Of a DNA stretch of 64,000 nt, positions 1 through 7,659 are shown piece by piece (position 1 is the first letter of the stretch; each line of letters starts with the position of its first letter). The stretch comes from Variovorax sp. CF079 (lineage in GTDB: Bacteria > Pseudomonadota > Gammaproteobacteria > Burkholderiales > Burkholderiaceae_C). The stretch covers positions 248,001 to 312,000 of the forward strand of contig NZ_FMZU01000004.1 of NCBI RefSeq assembly GCF_900101545.1, given 5' to 3'. The notes beneath the pieces were generated by a model. The model had not been told where the DNA came from. It saw only the letters and a program-made list of their open reading frames with translations, and did not search any database. A program made the translations under genes and the position numbers.

Positions 1-938
1 ATGCGGGTCTTGCGCACGTGCAGGAAGTAGCGGTCGTAGAGGGTCTGCAGGCCGAGGTAGTCGAACTGCAGGTCGCGCTGGGGCTTGAGCGCGGCGCCGA
101 GGCGGTTCAGGTCGTACTGCAGCAGCTTCTCGTCGAGCAGCTCGTTGTCGACGCCCTTCTTGACGAACTGCGGGAAGTAGTCGGCGTAGGCCTGGGCACG
201 TTCGGCCGGCATCACCTCGCGGCCGATGATCTCCTTGAAGATCGTGTGCAGCAGCAGGCGCGCGGTGGCGAAGGTGTAGTCGGGGTCCTTCTCGATCAGC
301 GTGCGAGCCGCCAGGATCGACGCCTTGTAGACCTCGTCGAGCGGCACGCCGTCGTAGAGGTTGCGCATCGTTTCGGCCACGATCGGGCCGGCCGTGATGC
401 TGTCGCCCAGGCCTTCGCAGGCGGATTCGATCAGGCCCTTGAGTTCGTTGAGGTCGAGCGCGACGCGCTCGCCGCGGTCGAGCACGTGCAGCGTCGAAAC
501 GGCGATCTGCGCGTCCTGTTCGCCCGACTTCGAGCGTTCCTGCGAGCGGCGCTCGCGGTACAGCACGTAGGCGCGCGCGATCTCGTGGTGGCCGCCGCGC
601 ATCAGGCCGAGTTCGACCTGGTCCTGCACGTCTTCGATGTGGAAGGTGCCGCCGCCCGGACGCGAGCGCACCATAGCGCGGACCACGCCCTGGGTCAGGT
701 TGTCGACCGTCTCGCGCACGCTGGCGGAAGCCGCGCCCTGGGTGCCGTGCACCGCGAGGAAGGCCTTCATCATCGCGATCGCGATCTTGTTGGGCTCGAA
801 GGGCACGACCGCGCCGTTGCGGCGAATGATCTGGTAGTGGGCGAGCGCGTTGCCGGCGGGCGAGCCTGCAACATCGTTTTTTTGCGGCGTCGAGGGTACG
901 GCGCGAGGTGTGGCGGGGGTGTTCAGGGCAGTTTGCAT
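1..938 (-). CDS. nrdA: Ribonucleoside-diphosphate reductase alpha subunit, N-terminal part (cut by window edge)
   Basis: This is the large catalytic subunit of class Ia ribonucleotide reductase, which reduces NDPs to dNDPs with the NrdB radical subunit. The reading frame is open on the minus strand from the ATG at 938 to the window edge (about 312 codons). After a roughly 33-residue leader the protein shows an ATP-cone regulatory domain (a YQIIRRNGAVVPFEPNKI-type stretch), followed by the helical N-terminal region of the large subunit. The catalytic cysteines would lie outside the window. A tandem NrdR operator sits 80-130 bases upstream of the start, the expected control for this gene. The family call is firm; the class Ia assignment rests on the N-terminal half only. 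Confidence 0.93.
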   Translation of the reverse strand, partial: MQTALNTPATPRAVPSTPQKNDVAGSPAGNALAHYQIIRRNGAVVPFEPNKIAIAMMKAFLAVHGTQGAASASVRETVDNLTQGVVRAMVRSRPGGGTFHIEDVQDQVELGLMRGGHHEIARAYVLYRERRSQERSKSGEQDAQIAVSTLHVLDRGERVALDLNELKGLIESACEGLGDSITAGPIVAETMRNLYDGVPLDEVYKASILAARTLIEKDPDYTFATARLLLHTIFKEIIGREVMPAERAQAYADYFPQFVKKGVDNELLDEKLLQYDLNRLGAALKPQRDLQFDYLGLQTLYDRYFLHVRKTR

Positions 939-1018
939 TCGTTCCTCTGTTGGCAATTCTTGTTGGGGCGGTGGTGCCGCTTGTGGCCGGTTGCTCGGCA
1001 TGAAGCACGGGGCAGGGC

Positions 1019-1034
1019 ACACTATATCTAGGGT
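1019..1034. promoter_or_regulatory. NrdR box 1 (upstream of nrdA)
   Basis: ACACTATATCTAGGGT fits the NrdR box consensus acaCwAtATaTwGtgt well in its left arm and centre. It lies in the nrdA leader, and its centre is 32 bp (about three helical turns) from that of a second box. This is the usual geometry for the ATP/dATP-sensing repressor NrdR. Confidence 0.75.
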
Positions 1035-1050
1035 CTCGCGGGTCCACAAC

Positions 1051-1066
1051 CCACTAGATGTAGTGT
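1051..1066. promoter_or_regulatory. NrdR box 2 (upstream of nrdA)
   Basis: CCACTAGATGTAGTGT is the second half of the tandem NrdR operator and is close to a perfect dyad (ACTA-GATG-TAGT). The 16-base gap to box 1 keeps both boxes on the same DNA face. The nrdA start is at 938 on the minus strand, so the boxes probably overlap or flank its promoter. Confidence 0.75.
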
Positions 1067-1287
1067 TTTCCCAATGGTTCAAGGAACAAGTTCACAGCGA
1101 AGAGCTCTCAGATGAAGAGCTATGCCGCGCCGTTGCTGACCCACCTTAGCGCCTGCCGCTGTCCATGGGCCTTGCAGGCGTTTTTGGGCCTGAAAGGCGC
1201 ATGGTTGCTGCGCCGCCGGGGTTGCGCGATCGGCGTTGTTGCGCTGCATCCGCTGCGCATCGCGGGATGCATCGCGATTGAAAAATT

Positions 1288-1893
1288 TCAGCGCACCGCG
1301 ACGACGTCGGGGAACATCGCGCGGTCCCAGCCCAGTTGCTCCTGCAGCAGGCGCCAGTCGAAGCCGCTGCCTGGGTCCGCCTTGCGCCCCGGCGCAATAT
1401 GTTCATGGCCCGCGATGAACGCGATCGCATGGCGCTGCGCGAGCGCCGGGCAAAGGCTCGCGAGGGTCTCGTACTGGGCGGGCTCGAAGCCTTCGCCCTC
1501 CAGGCCTTCGAGCTCGATGCCGATCGAGTCGTCGTTGCAGTTGGCGCGGCCGCGCCACGATGAAGGACCGGCATGCCAGGCGCGGTCGTCGCAACTCACG
1601 AACTGCCACAGCTCGCCGCTGCGGCGCACATAGAAATGGGCCGAGACCTCGATGCCGCGGATGGTCTGGAAGTAGGGATGCGCATCCCAGTCCAGCTGGT
1701 TCGTGAAAAGCTGCTGGACCTCGTCGCCGCCATAGCGTCCCGGCGGCAGGCTGATCGAATGCAGCACGATCAGATCGATCTGCGCGCCCTCGGGGCGCGG
1801 CCCGAAATTCGGCGAGCGCAGTTGCCGGGCGAAGCGGTACCAGCCGGCCTGCCAGAGGCCTGCGTTGTCTTCAGTCGTCGGCACCGTTGCCAT
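1288..1893 (-). CDS. ampD: 1,6-anhydro-N-acetylmuramyl-L-alanine amidase AmpD
   Basis: This is a cytosolic zinc amidase that cleaves the peptide from anhydro-muropeptides during peptidoglycan recycling. The 201-residue length is normal. The N-terminal zinc-ligand histidine lies in IVLHSISLPPGRYGG, close to the AmpD signature. The C-terminal ligands appear as the His and Asp of the GHEHIAPGRKADPG stretch. There is no signal peptide, consistent with the cytosolic enzyme. The ATG at 1893 overlaps the end of pilR by 23 bases, so it is the last gene of the ccsA-PP0621-pilS-pilR-ampD operon. Loss of AmpD elsewhere derepresses AmpR-controlled beta-lactamase; no ampR or ampC is visible here. Confidence 0.93.
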   Translation of the reverse strand: MATVPTTEDNAGLWQAGWYRFARQLRSPNFGPRPEGAQIDLIVLHSISLPPGRYGGDEVQQLFTNQLDWDAHPYFQTIRGIEVSAHFYVRRSGELWQFVSCDDRAWHAGPSSWRGRANCNDDSIGIELEGLEGEGFEPAQYETLASLCPALAQRHAIAFIAGHEHIAPGRKADPGSGFDWRLLQEQLGWDRAMFPDVVAVR

Positions 1894-3391
1894 TCGCCTC
1901 GTCGCCGCTGGGGGTCGCGATGCCCAGGCGCGCGATCCGGTAGCGAATCTGCCTGAGGCTCAGGCCGAGCCGCGCCGCGGCAGCGGTCCGGTTGAAGCCG
2001 CTCTCCTGCAGCGCACGCACGAGGATCTCGCGCTCCTGCTGGTCGAGATAACTCTGCAGGTCGCTCGGTACCGCGGGTGCCGGCTTTGCTTCGGAGGGCG
2101 CTGCTGTCGTGCTGGCTGCGGGCTGCTGTTCCGGAGTTGCCGGCGCCGGGGCCACAGGCAGTGCCATGCTGGCGCTGCCCACGAAATCGAGATGGAGCAC
2201 GTCGCCATCGCTCAAGGCCACGGCGCGATGCAAAAGGTTTTCGAGCTCACGCACGTTGCCGTGCAGCGGATGCTCCGCGAGGCGCTGCAGCACCTCGGGC
2301 GAAAGAACGGGCACCGGCATGCCGGCATCGCGCGCGATGCGTGCGAGCAGGGCCTCGCAGAGTGCGGGCAGGTCTTCGCGCCGCTCGCGCAAGGCCGGCA
2401 CCGCGATCTCGATCACGTTGAGGCGATAGAACAGGTCCTGGCGGAAGCGGCCGGCTTGCACCTCGGCCTGCAGATCCTTGTGGGTCGCGCTCACGATGCG
2501 CACGTCGACCGCGTCTTCCTGGGTCGAACCGATGGGGCGCACGCTGCGCTCCTGGATCGCGCGCAGCAACTTGGATTGCATCGGAAGCGGCAGGTCGCCG
2601 ATCTCGTCCAGGAACAGCGTGCCGCCGCGGGCGGCCTGGAAGTAGCCGTCGCGGTCCTGCGAGGAGCCGGTGTAGGAGCCTTTTCTCGCACCGAAGAATT
2701 CGGCCTCGAGCAGATTCTCGGGAATCGCGCCGCAGTTGACGGCGACGAAAGGGCCGTCGCTGCGCTGGCTGCAGGCATGCACCGCGCGTGCCACCAGTTC
2801 CTTGCCGGTGCCGGACTCGCCGCGCACCAGCACCGGCGCCATGCCGCGCGCCACCTTGGCGATGCGGGTCTTGACGAGGCGCATCGGCTCGGAAGCGCCA
2901 ACCAGCCGTTCGAGCGCAGCCAAGCCGACGTTGCTGGTCGTCGCCGCGACCTTGCTGCTGCCCTCGTCGGCCTGGCGCATGGGCCGTGCAGGCGCCGCCT
3001 GGGCCTGCACGGCAGAGGCGACGACGGCGCGGAACTGCTTGAGGTCCACCGGCTTGGTGAGGTAGTCGAAGGCGCCGGCCTTGAGGGCCTCGACCGCGTT
3101 CTCGGCCGAGCCGTAGGCCGTCATCACCACGCAGCGCTCGCTGCGCTGGTCCTGCTGGATGCGCTGCAGGATCTCCATGCCGAGCCCGTCGGGCAGGCGC
3201 ATGTCGGTGATCACGGCATCGAAGCGGCCCGCGTCCAGGTGCTCGCGGGCTTCCGACACGCTGCCGGCCGCCTCGACCCGGTAGCCCTCGCGCAGCAGCG
3301 TGAGTTCATAGAGCGTGCGCAGGTCGGGCTCGTCGTCGACGACCAGGATCTGGGCAGGGGGGCGAGGTGCTGAGGAGGTGGGGGTGCTCAC
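1871..3391 (-). CDS. pilR: Sigma-54-dependent response regulator PilR
   Basis: This is an NtrC-type activator of 506 residues: receiver domain (about 14-125; ILVVDDEPD acidic pocket, phospho-Asp in ITDMRLPDG), AAA+ domain (about 170-395; Walker A GESGTGKE, Walker [10 protein letters not shown]) and a C-terminal Fis-type helix-turn-helix. It follows its probable kinase pilS by 4 bases. In other bacteria PilR activates pilA (type IV pilin) from a -24/-12 promoter; no pilA is in the window. The sigma-54 contact loop reads GSYTGS instead of GAFTGA. Tyr for Phe is usually tolerated, but the final Ser is unusual. Assignment as PilR rests on the pairing with a membrane kinase and on neighbourhood; another NtrC-family regulator is possible. 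Confidence 0.85.
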   Translation of the reverse strand: MSTPTSSAPRPPAQILVVDDEPDLRTLYELTLLREGYRVEAAGSVSEAREHLDAGRFDAVITDMRLPDGLGMEILQRIQQDQRSERCVVMTAYGSAENAVEALKAGAFDYLTKPVDLKQFRAVVASAVQAQAAPARPMRQADEGSSKVAATTSNVGLAALERLVGASEPMRLVKTRIAKVARGMAPVLVRGESGTGKELVARAVHACSQRSDGPFVAVNCGAIPENLLEAEFFGARKGSYTGSSQDRDGYFQAARGGTLFLDEIGDLPLPMQSKLLRAIQERSVRPIGSTQEDAVDVRIVSATHKDLQAEVQAGRFRQDLFYRLNVIEIAVPALRERREDLPALCEALLARIARDAGMPVPVLSPEVLQRLAEHPLHGNVRELENLLHRAVALSDGDVLHLDFVGSASMALPVAPAPATPEQQPAASTTAAPSEAKPAPAVPSDLQSYLDQQEREILVRALQESGFNRTAAAARLGLSLRQIRYRIARLGIATPSGDEANGNGADD

Positions 3392-3395
3392 GGCG

Positions 3396-5087
3396 CTATT
3401 GTGTCAGCCGGGTCTCGCCCGCAGCGAAGGAGACGAAGAATTCGTTGCCTTCCGGCCCCGCGGCGTAAAGGGCGCGGCGCTCGTAGCCGATCGTCGCGCC
3501 GTGCCGCTCGCACAGCTCGCGGCAGAGGAAGAGGCCGAGGCCGCTGGAGCGGCTTTCGGAGGAGAAGAAGGGTTCGAACAGATGGCGCTGCACCGCAGGT
3601 TCGAGCGGTGCGCCGTCGCTCCACACCTGCAGGCTGGCGCGGCCGGCCGCGTTCTGGCGCGTCGTCACCTGGATCGAGCCTTCGCGATCGCCGGCATAGC
3701 GCGCGGCGTTGTCGAGCAGGTTCACGAGGATACGCCGCAGATGTTCGATGTCGAAGCGCACCACGCTGCCGGCCGCTTCGAGAACCAGCAGCACGCCCTG
3801 GCGCTGCGAGTGCCGCACCCACTCCTCGGCGAGCGTGCGCACGGTCGAATCGAGGGCCAGCTGTTCGCCCAGCGGCAGCACCCGCTGCTGGCGGGCCCGC
3901 GCGACATCGAGCACTTCGTCGACGATGCGCGAGAGCCGCTGTGCGTTCTGCTGCACCATCGTCGTCAATTGGCGGTGCGCCGGGTCGACCAGGTCCTCGC
4001 CCAGCAGCGCGCTGGCCTGGGTGATGGCGGCCAGCGGGTTGCGGATCTCGTGCGCGACGGCCGCCGACATGCGGCCCATGGCCGCCAGCTTCTCGGTGCG
4101 GATGCGCGCCTGGAGCTCGCGCAGGTCCTGCAGGAACATCACGCACAGGCTCTCGGTGTGGCGGTCGGTGCCCGGCGTGAGCCGCGTGCGGACCCGCACT
4201 TCGCGCGGCGCGCCCTGCGCCTGCGCGACCGGAATTTCCTTCGATTGCGGCGTGCGCCGCGCGAAGGTCTGGCGCGCAATCGCGGCCAGGGCGGCCCAGG
4301 CCGGATAGGTGCTCAGCGCGAAGGGCAGTGCGAGTTCTGCCAGCCCCTGCCCGAGAATCGCGTTGGCGGCGGGGTTGGCGGCATGCACCTGCCCTCGTTC
4401 GTCGATCACGAGCACGCCTTCGCTGAGGGTCTCGATCACGAGGTCGTTCACCAGCGCGTGCATCTGGGCGGTGCTTCGATTGCGCTGCGCCAGCGCTTCT
4501 TCGCGCGTGAGCCGCCGCGCCAGCTCGTGCGCGAGCAGCGCCACCACGAACAGGCCGGTGCCGGTCAGCGCCGCCTGCACGAAACGCGGCGATGCGTCGC
4601 CCGGCTGCTGCAGCCAGTACCAGCCCGCATGCACCAGCAGCAGCAGCGTGACGGCCGCGGTGGTGCCCAGGCCCACCATGCCCGAGCCCAGCACCGCGCC
4701 CATCAGCACCGGCAAGGCAAAGAGCGGCGTGTAGTTGATGCTGCCGATCTGCAGCAGTTGCAGCGTGGTGAAGGTGATCAGGTCGATGCCGATGGTCGAA
4801 AGCCAGGCGGCGCCGAAGCCGCGCACCGGCAGCTGGAAGAGCGCATAGCGTGCCGCCAGCAAGGCCGCCCCCAGGTAGCCGACGGACAGCGCGATCGCCG
4901 CCGGCTCCAGCGGCTGCCCGAGCGCGAAGGTCACCGCCTGCAACAGCAGCAGCACGACGGCGACGAAGCAGCGCGCGGTCATGAAGCCGCGCCACAGGCG
5001 CAGCAGCGCCGAGCTTTCGCGGCCGAACTGATCGAGCAGGCTCCAGTCCGTCGCCGGCTCGCCACGCGACCAGAGGAAAGTGCTCAT
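3396..5087 (-). CDS. pilS: Membrane sensor histidine kinase PilS
   Basis: The protein is about 563 residues. Its N-terminal region has about six hydrophobic segments (residues 35-195), as in PilS. A PAS-like segment follows (VIETLSEGVLVIDERGQVHAANPAA region), then HisKA with the phosphorylated His in AVAHEIRNPLAAI. The HATPase domain has an N-box (LVNLLDNAARYA) and a G-box (SSGLGLFLCRE). The kinase presumably senses pilin in the inner membrane and phosphorylates PilR. I chose the ATG at 5087; a TTG six bases upstream would also fit. It starts 12 bases after the PP0621-family gene and ends 4 bases before pilR. Confidence 0.86.
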   Translation of the reverse strand: MSTFLWSRGEPATDWSLLDQFGRESSALLRLWRGFMTARCFVAVVLLLLQAVTFALGQPLEPAAIALSVGYLGAALLAARYALFQLPVRGFGAAWLSTIGIDLITFTTLQLLQIGSINYTPLFALPVLMGAVLGSGMVGLGTTAAVTLLLLVHAGWYWLQQPGDASPRFVQAALTGTGLFVVALLAHELARRLTREEALAQRNRSTAQMHALVNDLVIETLSEGVLVIDERGQVHAANPAANAILGQGLAELALPFALSTYPAWAALAAIARQTFARRTPQSKEIPVAQAQGAPREVRVRTRLTPGTDRHTESLCVMFLQDLRELQARIRTEKLAAMGRMSAAVAHEIRNPLAAITQASALLGEDLVDPAHRQLTTMVQQNAQRLSRIVDEVLDVARARQQRVLPLGEQLALDSTVRTLAEEWVRHSQRQGVLLVLEAAGSVVRFDIEHLRRILVNLLDNAARYAGDREGSIQVTTRQNAAGRASLQVWSDGAPLEPAVQRHLFEPFFSSESRSSGLGLFLCRELCERHGATIGYERRALYAAGPEGNEFFVSFAAGETRLTQ

Positions 5088-5099
5088 CGGCAATGCGCC

Positions 5100-5336
5100 T
5101 CAGTGCGCAGCCGCCTGGCGGTGCGCAGCGCTGCAATACACCGCGCCGTCGGGTCCGCTGATGGCATCCGCTGCCGGCAGATGCAGCCCGCAATGGGCGC
5201 AGCGCACCATGGCCTGCGGCGCCCCGACGGCCGGCGTGGCGGGCGGCGGCGGGCGCGAGCGCATCTCGTCGCGCCGATTCTTGCGCCAGAGCCAGATCGC
5301 CACGAAGACCACGGCGAGGACGAGAAGGTATTTCAT
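5100..5336 (-). CDS. PP0621-family small membrane protein with a zinc-binding-like motif
   Basis: A 78-residue protein with one N-terminal transmembrane helix (MKYLLVLAVVFVAIWLW) followed by basic residues, a proline-rich linker and a C-terminal MVRCAHCGLHLP...YCSAAH module. The CxxC and CxxxH pairs look like a small treble-clef or MYND-like zinc site. Small proteins of this type commonly lie beside pilS/pilR in betaproteobacteria; the function is unknown to me. The start overlaps the stop of the upstream ccsA-like gene by four bases (ATGA), which supports both gene limits and translational coupling. Confidence 0.8.
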   Translation of the reverse strand: MKYLLVLAVVFVAIWLWRKNRRDEMRSRPPPPATPAVGAPQAMVRCAHCGLHLPAADAISGPDGAVYCSAAHRQAAAH

Positions 5337-6142
5337 GGTGTCGCGCGCGCCAGCACCACTTCGAGCACGAAGCGCGATCCGACGTAGGCCAGGAGCAGCA
5401 GGGCGGAGCCCGCGTAGAGCACGCGCCGGGCCGTGCGGCCGCGCCAGCCGAAGCGAGCGCGCCCGATCAGCAGCACCGCGAAACTGAGCCAGGCCAGCAC
5501 CGAGAACACGGTCTTGTGGTCCCATTTCCAGGCCCGCGCACTGGCGCCGTACAGCGTCTCGCTGAACAGCAGGCCGGCGAGCAGCGTGGCCGACAGCAGC
5601 ACGAAGCCGGCGGTGACGAAGCGGAAGGTGAGGCGCTCCATCGTCAGCAGCGGCACACCGCCCTGCGGCTCGGCCGCGAGCCGGATCTGCTTTTCGGCAC
5701 GGGTCATGAGCCAGGCATGCACCACCGCCGCGGCGAACAGGCCGTACGAGGCGATGCCGAGCGCCAGGTGCAGCGGCAGCCAGGGCGAGGCCGACACATG
5801 CAGCGGCGTGCCGGGGAACAGCACGGCGAGCAGCACCGCCGCGGCGCCCAGCGCCGCAAGCACGCGCCGCACCTTGAGCTGCGGGTACATGCGGCTTTCG
5901 ATCGCGTAGACCGTCAGCACCAGCCAGGCCGTGACCGACAGCGCCGGCGCGAAGCCGAAGCGCGGATCGCCGCCGACCAGCCCGACGCCCAGTGCGCAGG
6001 CGTGCAGCATCCAGGCCAGCCCGAGCAGCCATTGCATGGAGGGGCGGCCCAGCCACGAAGAGGCAGCGGCGGTCGTGCCATAGGCGGCGGCGGTGGCGAT
6101 GCCCAGCGCCACGCCGAGTGGGGAGGGGATCGCTAAAATCAT
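5333..6142 (-). CDS. Cytochrome c assembly (CcsA/YpjD-like) membrane protein
   Basis: A 269-residue polytopic protein with about eight hydrophobic helices. It belongs to the CcsA/HemX/YpjD family of haem-handling or assembly proteins. The conserved WKWDHKTVFS stretch near residue 205 carries the family WDHK motif, whose His may ligate haem; another conserved His is in the LPLHLALGIASY helix. It lacks the long WWD-domain length of a full CcsA, so it resembles the short YpjD/HemX type often encoded next to ffh. It is the first gene of the pilSR-ampD operon and is divergent from ffh, with an 80-base intergenic region. A role in type IV pilus signalling is not implied by the family. Confidence 0.82.
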   Translation of the reverse strand: MILAIPSPLGVALGIATAAAYGTTAAASSWLGRPSMQWLLGLAWMLHACALGVGLVGGDPRFGFAPALSVTAWLVLTVYAIESRMYPQLKVRRVLAALGAAAVLLAVLFPGTPLHVSASPWLPLHLALGIASYGLFAAAVVHAWLMTRAEKQIRLAAEPQGGVPLLTMERLTFRFVTAGFVLLSATLLAGLLFSETLYGASARAWKWDHKTVFSVLAWLSFAVLLIGRARFGWRGRTARRVLYAGSALLLLAYVGSRFVLEVVLARATP

Positions 6143-6222
6143 CGGTCGGAGTTTAGCGTCTCGCCTTGGCGAGGCGCCTCTCGCTCCCGTCTATATACCG
6201 GTCCCGCCGAGCGGGAAGCACC

Positions 6223-7605
6223 ATGGCCACCGCCCTCACCGAAAAATTCTCCCGCCTCGTCAAGCAGGTCAGCGGCCAGGCCCGCATCACCGAAAGCAAT
6301 GTGCAGGACATGCTGCGTGAAGTGCGCATGGCTTTGCTCGAAGCCGACGTCGCTCTGCCCGTGGTGCGCGATTTCGTCGCCCGCGTGAAAGAAAAAGCGC
6401 TTGGCCAGGAGGTGCTCGGCTCGCTGAAACCCGGCCAGGCGCTGGTCGGCATCGTCAACCGCGAACTCGCCGCGACCATGGGCGAAGGCGTGGCCGACAT
6501 CAACCTGGTGGCCCAGCCGCCGGCCGTGATCCTGATGGCTGGCCTGCAGGGCGCCGGCAAGACCACCACCACCGCCAAACTGGCCAAGCACCTGATCGAA
6601 AAGCGCAAGAAGAAGGTGCTGACCGTGTCGGGCGACGTCTACCGTCCGGCAGCCATCGAGCAGCTCAAGACGGTCACGAAGCAGGCCGGGGCCGAATGGT
6701 TCCCGAGCACGCCCGACCAGAAGCCGCTCGACATCGCACGCGCCGCGCTCGACCATGCCAAGCGCCATTTCTTCGACGTGCTGCTGGTCGACACGGCCGG
6801 CCGTCTCGCGATCGACGAGGTGCTGATGACCGAGATCCAGCAGCTGCACACCGCACTGAACCCGGTCGAAACCCTGTTCGTGGTCGATGCGATGCAAGGC
6901 CAGGATGCGATCAATACGGCCAAGGCCTTCAAGGAAGCGCTGCCGCTGACCGGCATCATCCTGACCAAGACCGACGGCGATTCGCGCGGCGGCGCGGCGC
7001 TGTCGGTGCGGCAGGTGACGGGCGTGCCGATCAAGTTCGCCGGTGTCAGCGAGAAGATCGACGGGCTGGAGGTGTTCGATGCCGAGCGCCATGCCGGACG
7101 CATCCTCGGCATGGGCGACATCGTCGCGCTGGTCGAGCAGGTCACGGCCGGCGTTGACGTCGCGGCCGCGCAGAAGCTGGCGGCCAAGGTCAAGAGCGGC
7201 GCCGGCTTCGATCTCAACGACTTCCTCGGCCAGCTGCAGCAGATGAAGCAGATGGGTGGCCTCTCCAGCATCATGGACAAGCTGCCCGCGCAGATGGCGG
7301 CCAAGGCCACCGAGGCCGACATGACGCGCGCCGAGCGCGACATCCGGCGCAAGGAAGGGATCATCAACAGCATGACGCCGCTGGAACGGCGCAAACCCGA
7401 GCTGCTCAAGGCCACGCGCAAGCGCCGCATCGCGGCCGGCGCCGGTGTGCAGGTTCAGGAAGTGAACCGGCTGCTCAACGAGTTCGAGCAGATGCAAGGG
7501 ATGATGAAGAAGATGAAGGGCGGCGGCCTCATGAAGATGATGAAGCGTATGGGCGGCATGAAGGGGATGCCCGGAATGGGCGGAGGCGGGATGCCGCGCT
7601 TCTGA
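6223..7605 (+). CDS. ffh: Signal recognition particle protein Ffh
   Basis: This is the GTPase subunit of SRP; with 4.5S RNA it targets nascent membrane proteins to FtsY. The 460-residue protein has an N-domain helical bundle, then a G domain with a GLQGAGKTTTTAKLAKHL P-loop, a DTAGRL motif and TKTDGDSRGGAALS. The C-terminal M domain is methionine-rich (MMKKMKGGGLMKMMKRMGGMKGMPGM-like, read in pieces). The ATG at 6223 gives the conserved MATALTEKFSRLV start. It is monocistronic, ending 7 bases before a strong bidirectional terminator. Confidence 0.97.
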   Translation: MATALTEKFSRLVKQVSGQARITESNVQDMLREVRMALLEADVALPVVRDFVARVKEKALGQEVLGSLKPGQALVGIVNRELAATMGEGVADINLVAQPPAVILMAGLQGAGKTTTTAKLAKHLIEKRKKKVLTVSGDVYRPAAIEQLKTVTKQAGAEWFPSTPDQKPLDIARAALDHAKRHFFDVLLVDTAGRLAIDEVLMTEIQQLHTALNPVETLFVVDAMQGQDAINTAKAFKEALPLTGIILTKTDGDSRGGAALSVRQVTGVPIKFAGVSEKIDGLEVFDAERHAGRILGMGDIVALVEQVTAGVDVAAAQKLAAKVKSGAGFDLNDFLGQLQQMKQMGGLSSIMDKLPAQMAAKATEADMTRAERDIRRKEGIINSMTPLERRKPELLKATRKRRIAAGAGVQVQEVNRLLNEFEQMQGMMKKMKGGGLMKMMKRMGGMKGMPGMGGGGMPRF

Positions 7606-7612
7606 CCGCAAT

Positions 7613-7642
7613 AAAAAAAGCCCGCTGACAGCGGGCTTTTTT
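7613..7642. terminator. Bidirectional intrinsic terminator between ffh and mdoH
   Basis: A perfect 7-bp stem, GCCCGCT (7620-7626) and AGCGGGC (7630-7636), with a 3-base loop, is flanked by seven A residues on the left and six T residues on the right. It can therefore terminate ffh on the plus strand and mdoH, which ends at 7660, on the minus strand. Confidence 0.93.
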
Positions 7643-7659
7643 ATGGCGAGATCAGCGCG

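Larger units (their letters stand above)
939..1287. other. Intergenic region between nrdA and ampD
   Basis: This 349-base stretch holds the nrdA leader and the tandem NrdR boxes. From about 1070 to 1287, downstream of ampD, I see no convincing gene or intrinsic terminator with a T-run. There is only a short GCATC/GATGC dyad near 1255-1272. Short open frames crossing it on the plus strand have no recognisable family features. Confidence 0.6.

Noticed and set aside
18..1031. Long plus-strand open frame opposite the nrdA start
   Set aside because: The minus-strand frame encodes an unmistakable NrdA N-terminus with an ATP cone; the plus-strand product has no family features and is a GC-rich antisense shadow.
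1255..1275. Hairpin GCATC/GATGC downstream of ampD as terminator
   Set aside because: The stem is only five base pairs and no T-run follows on either strand.
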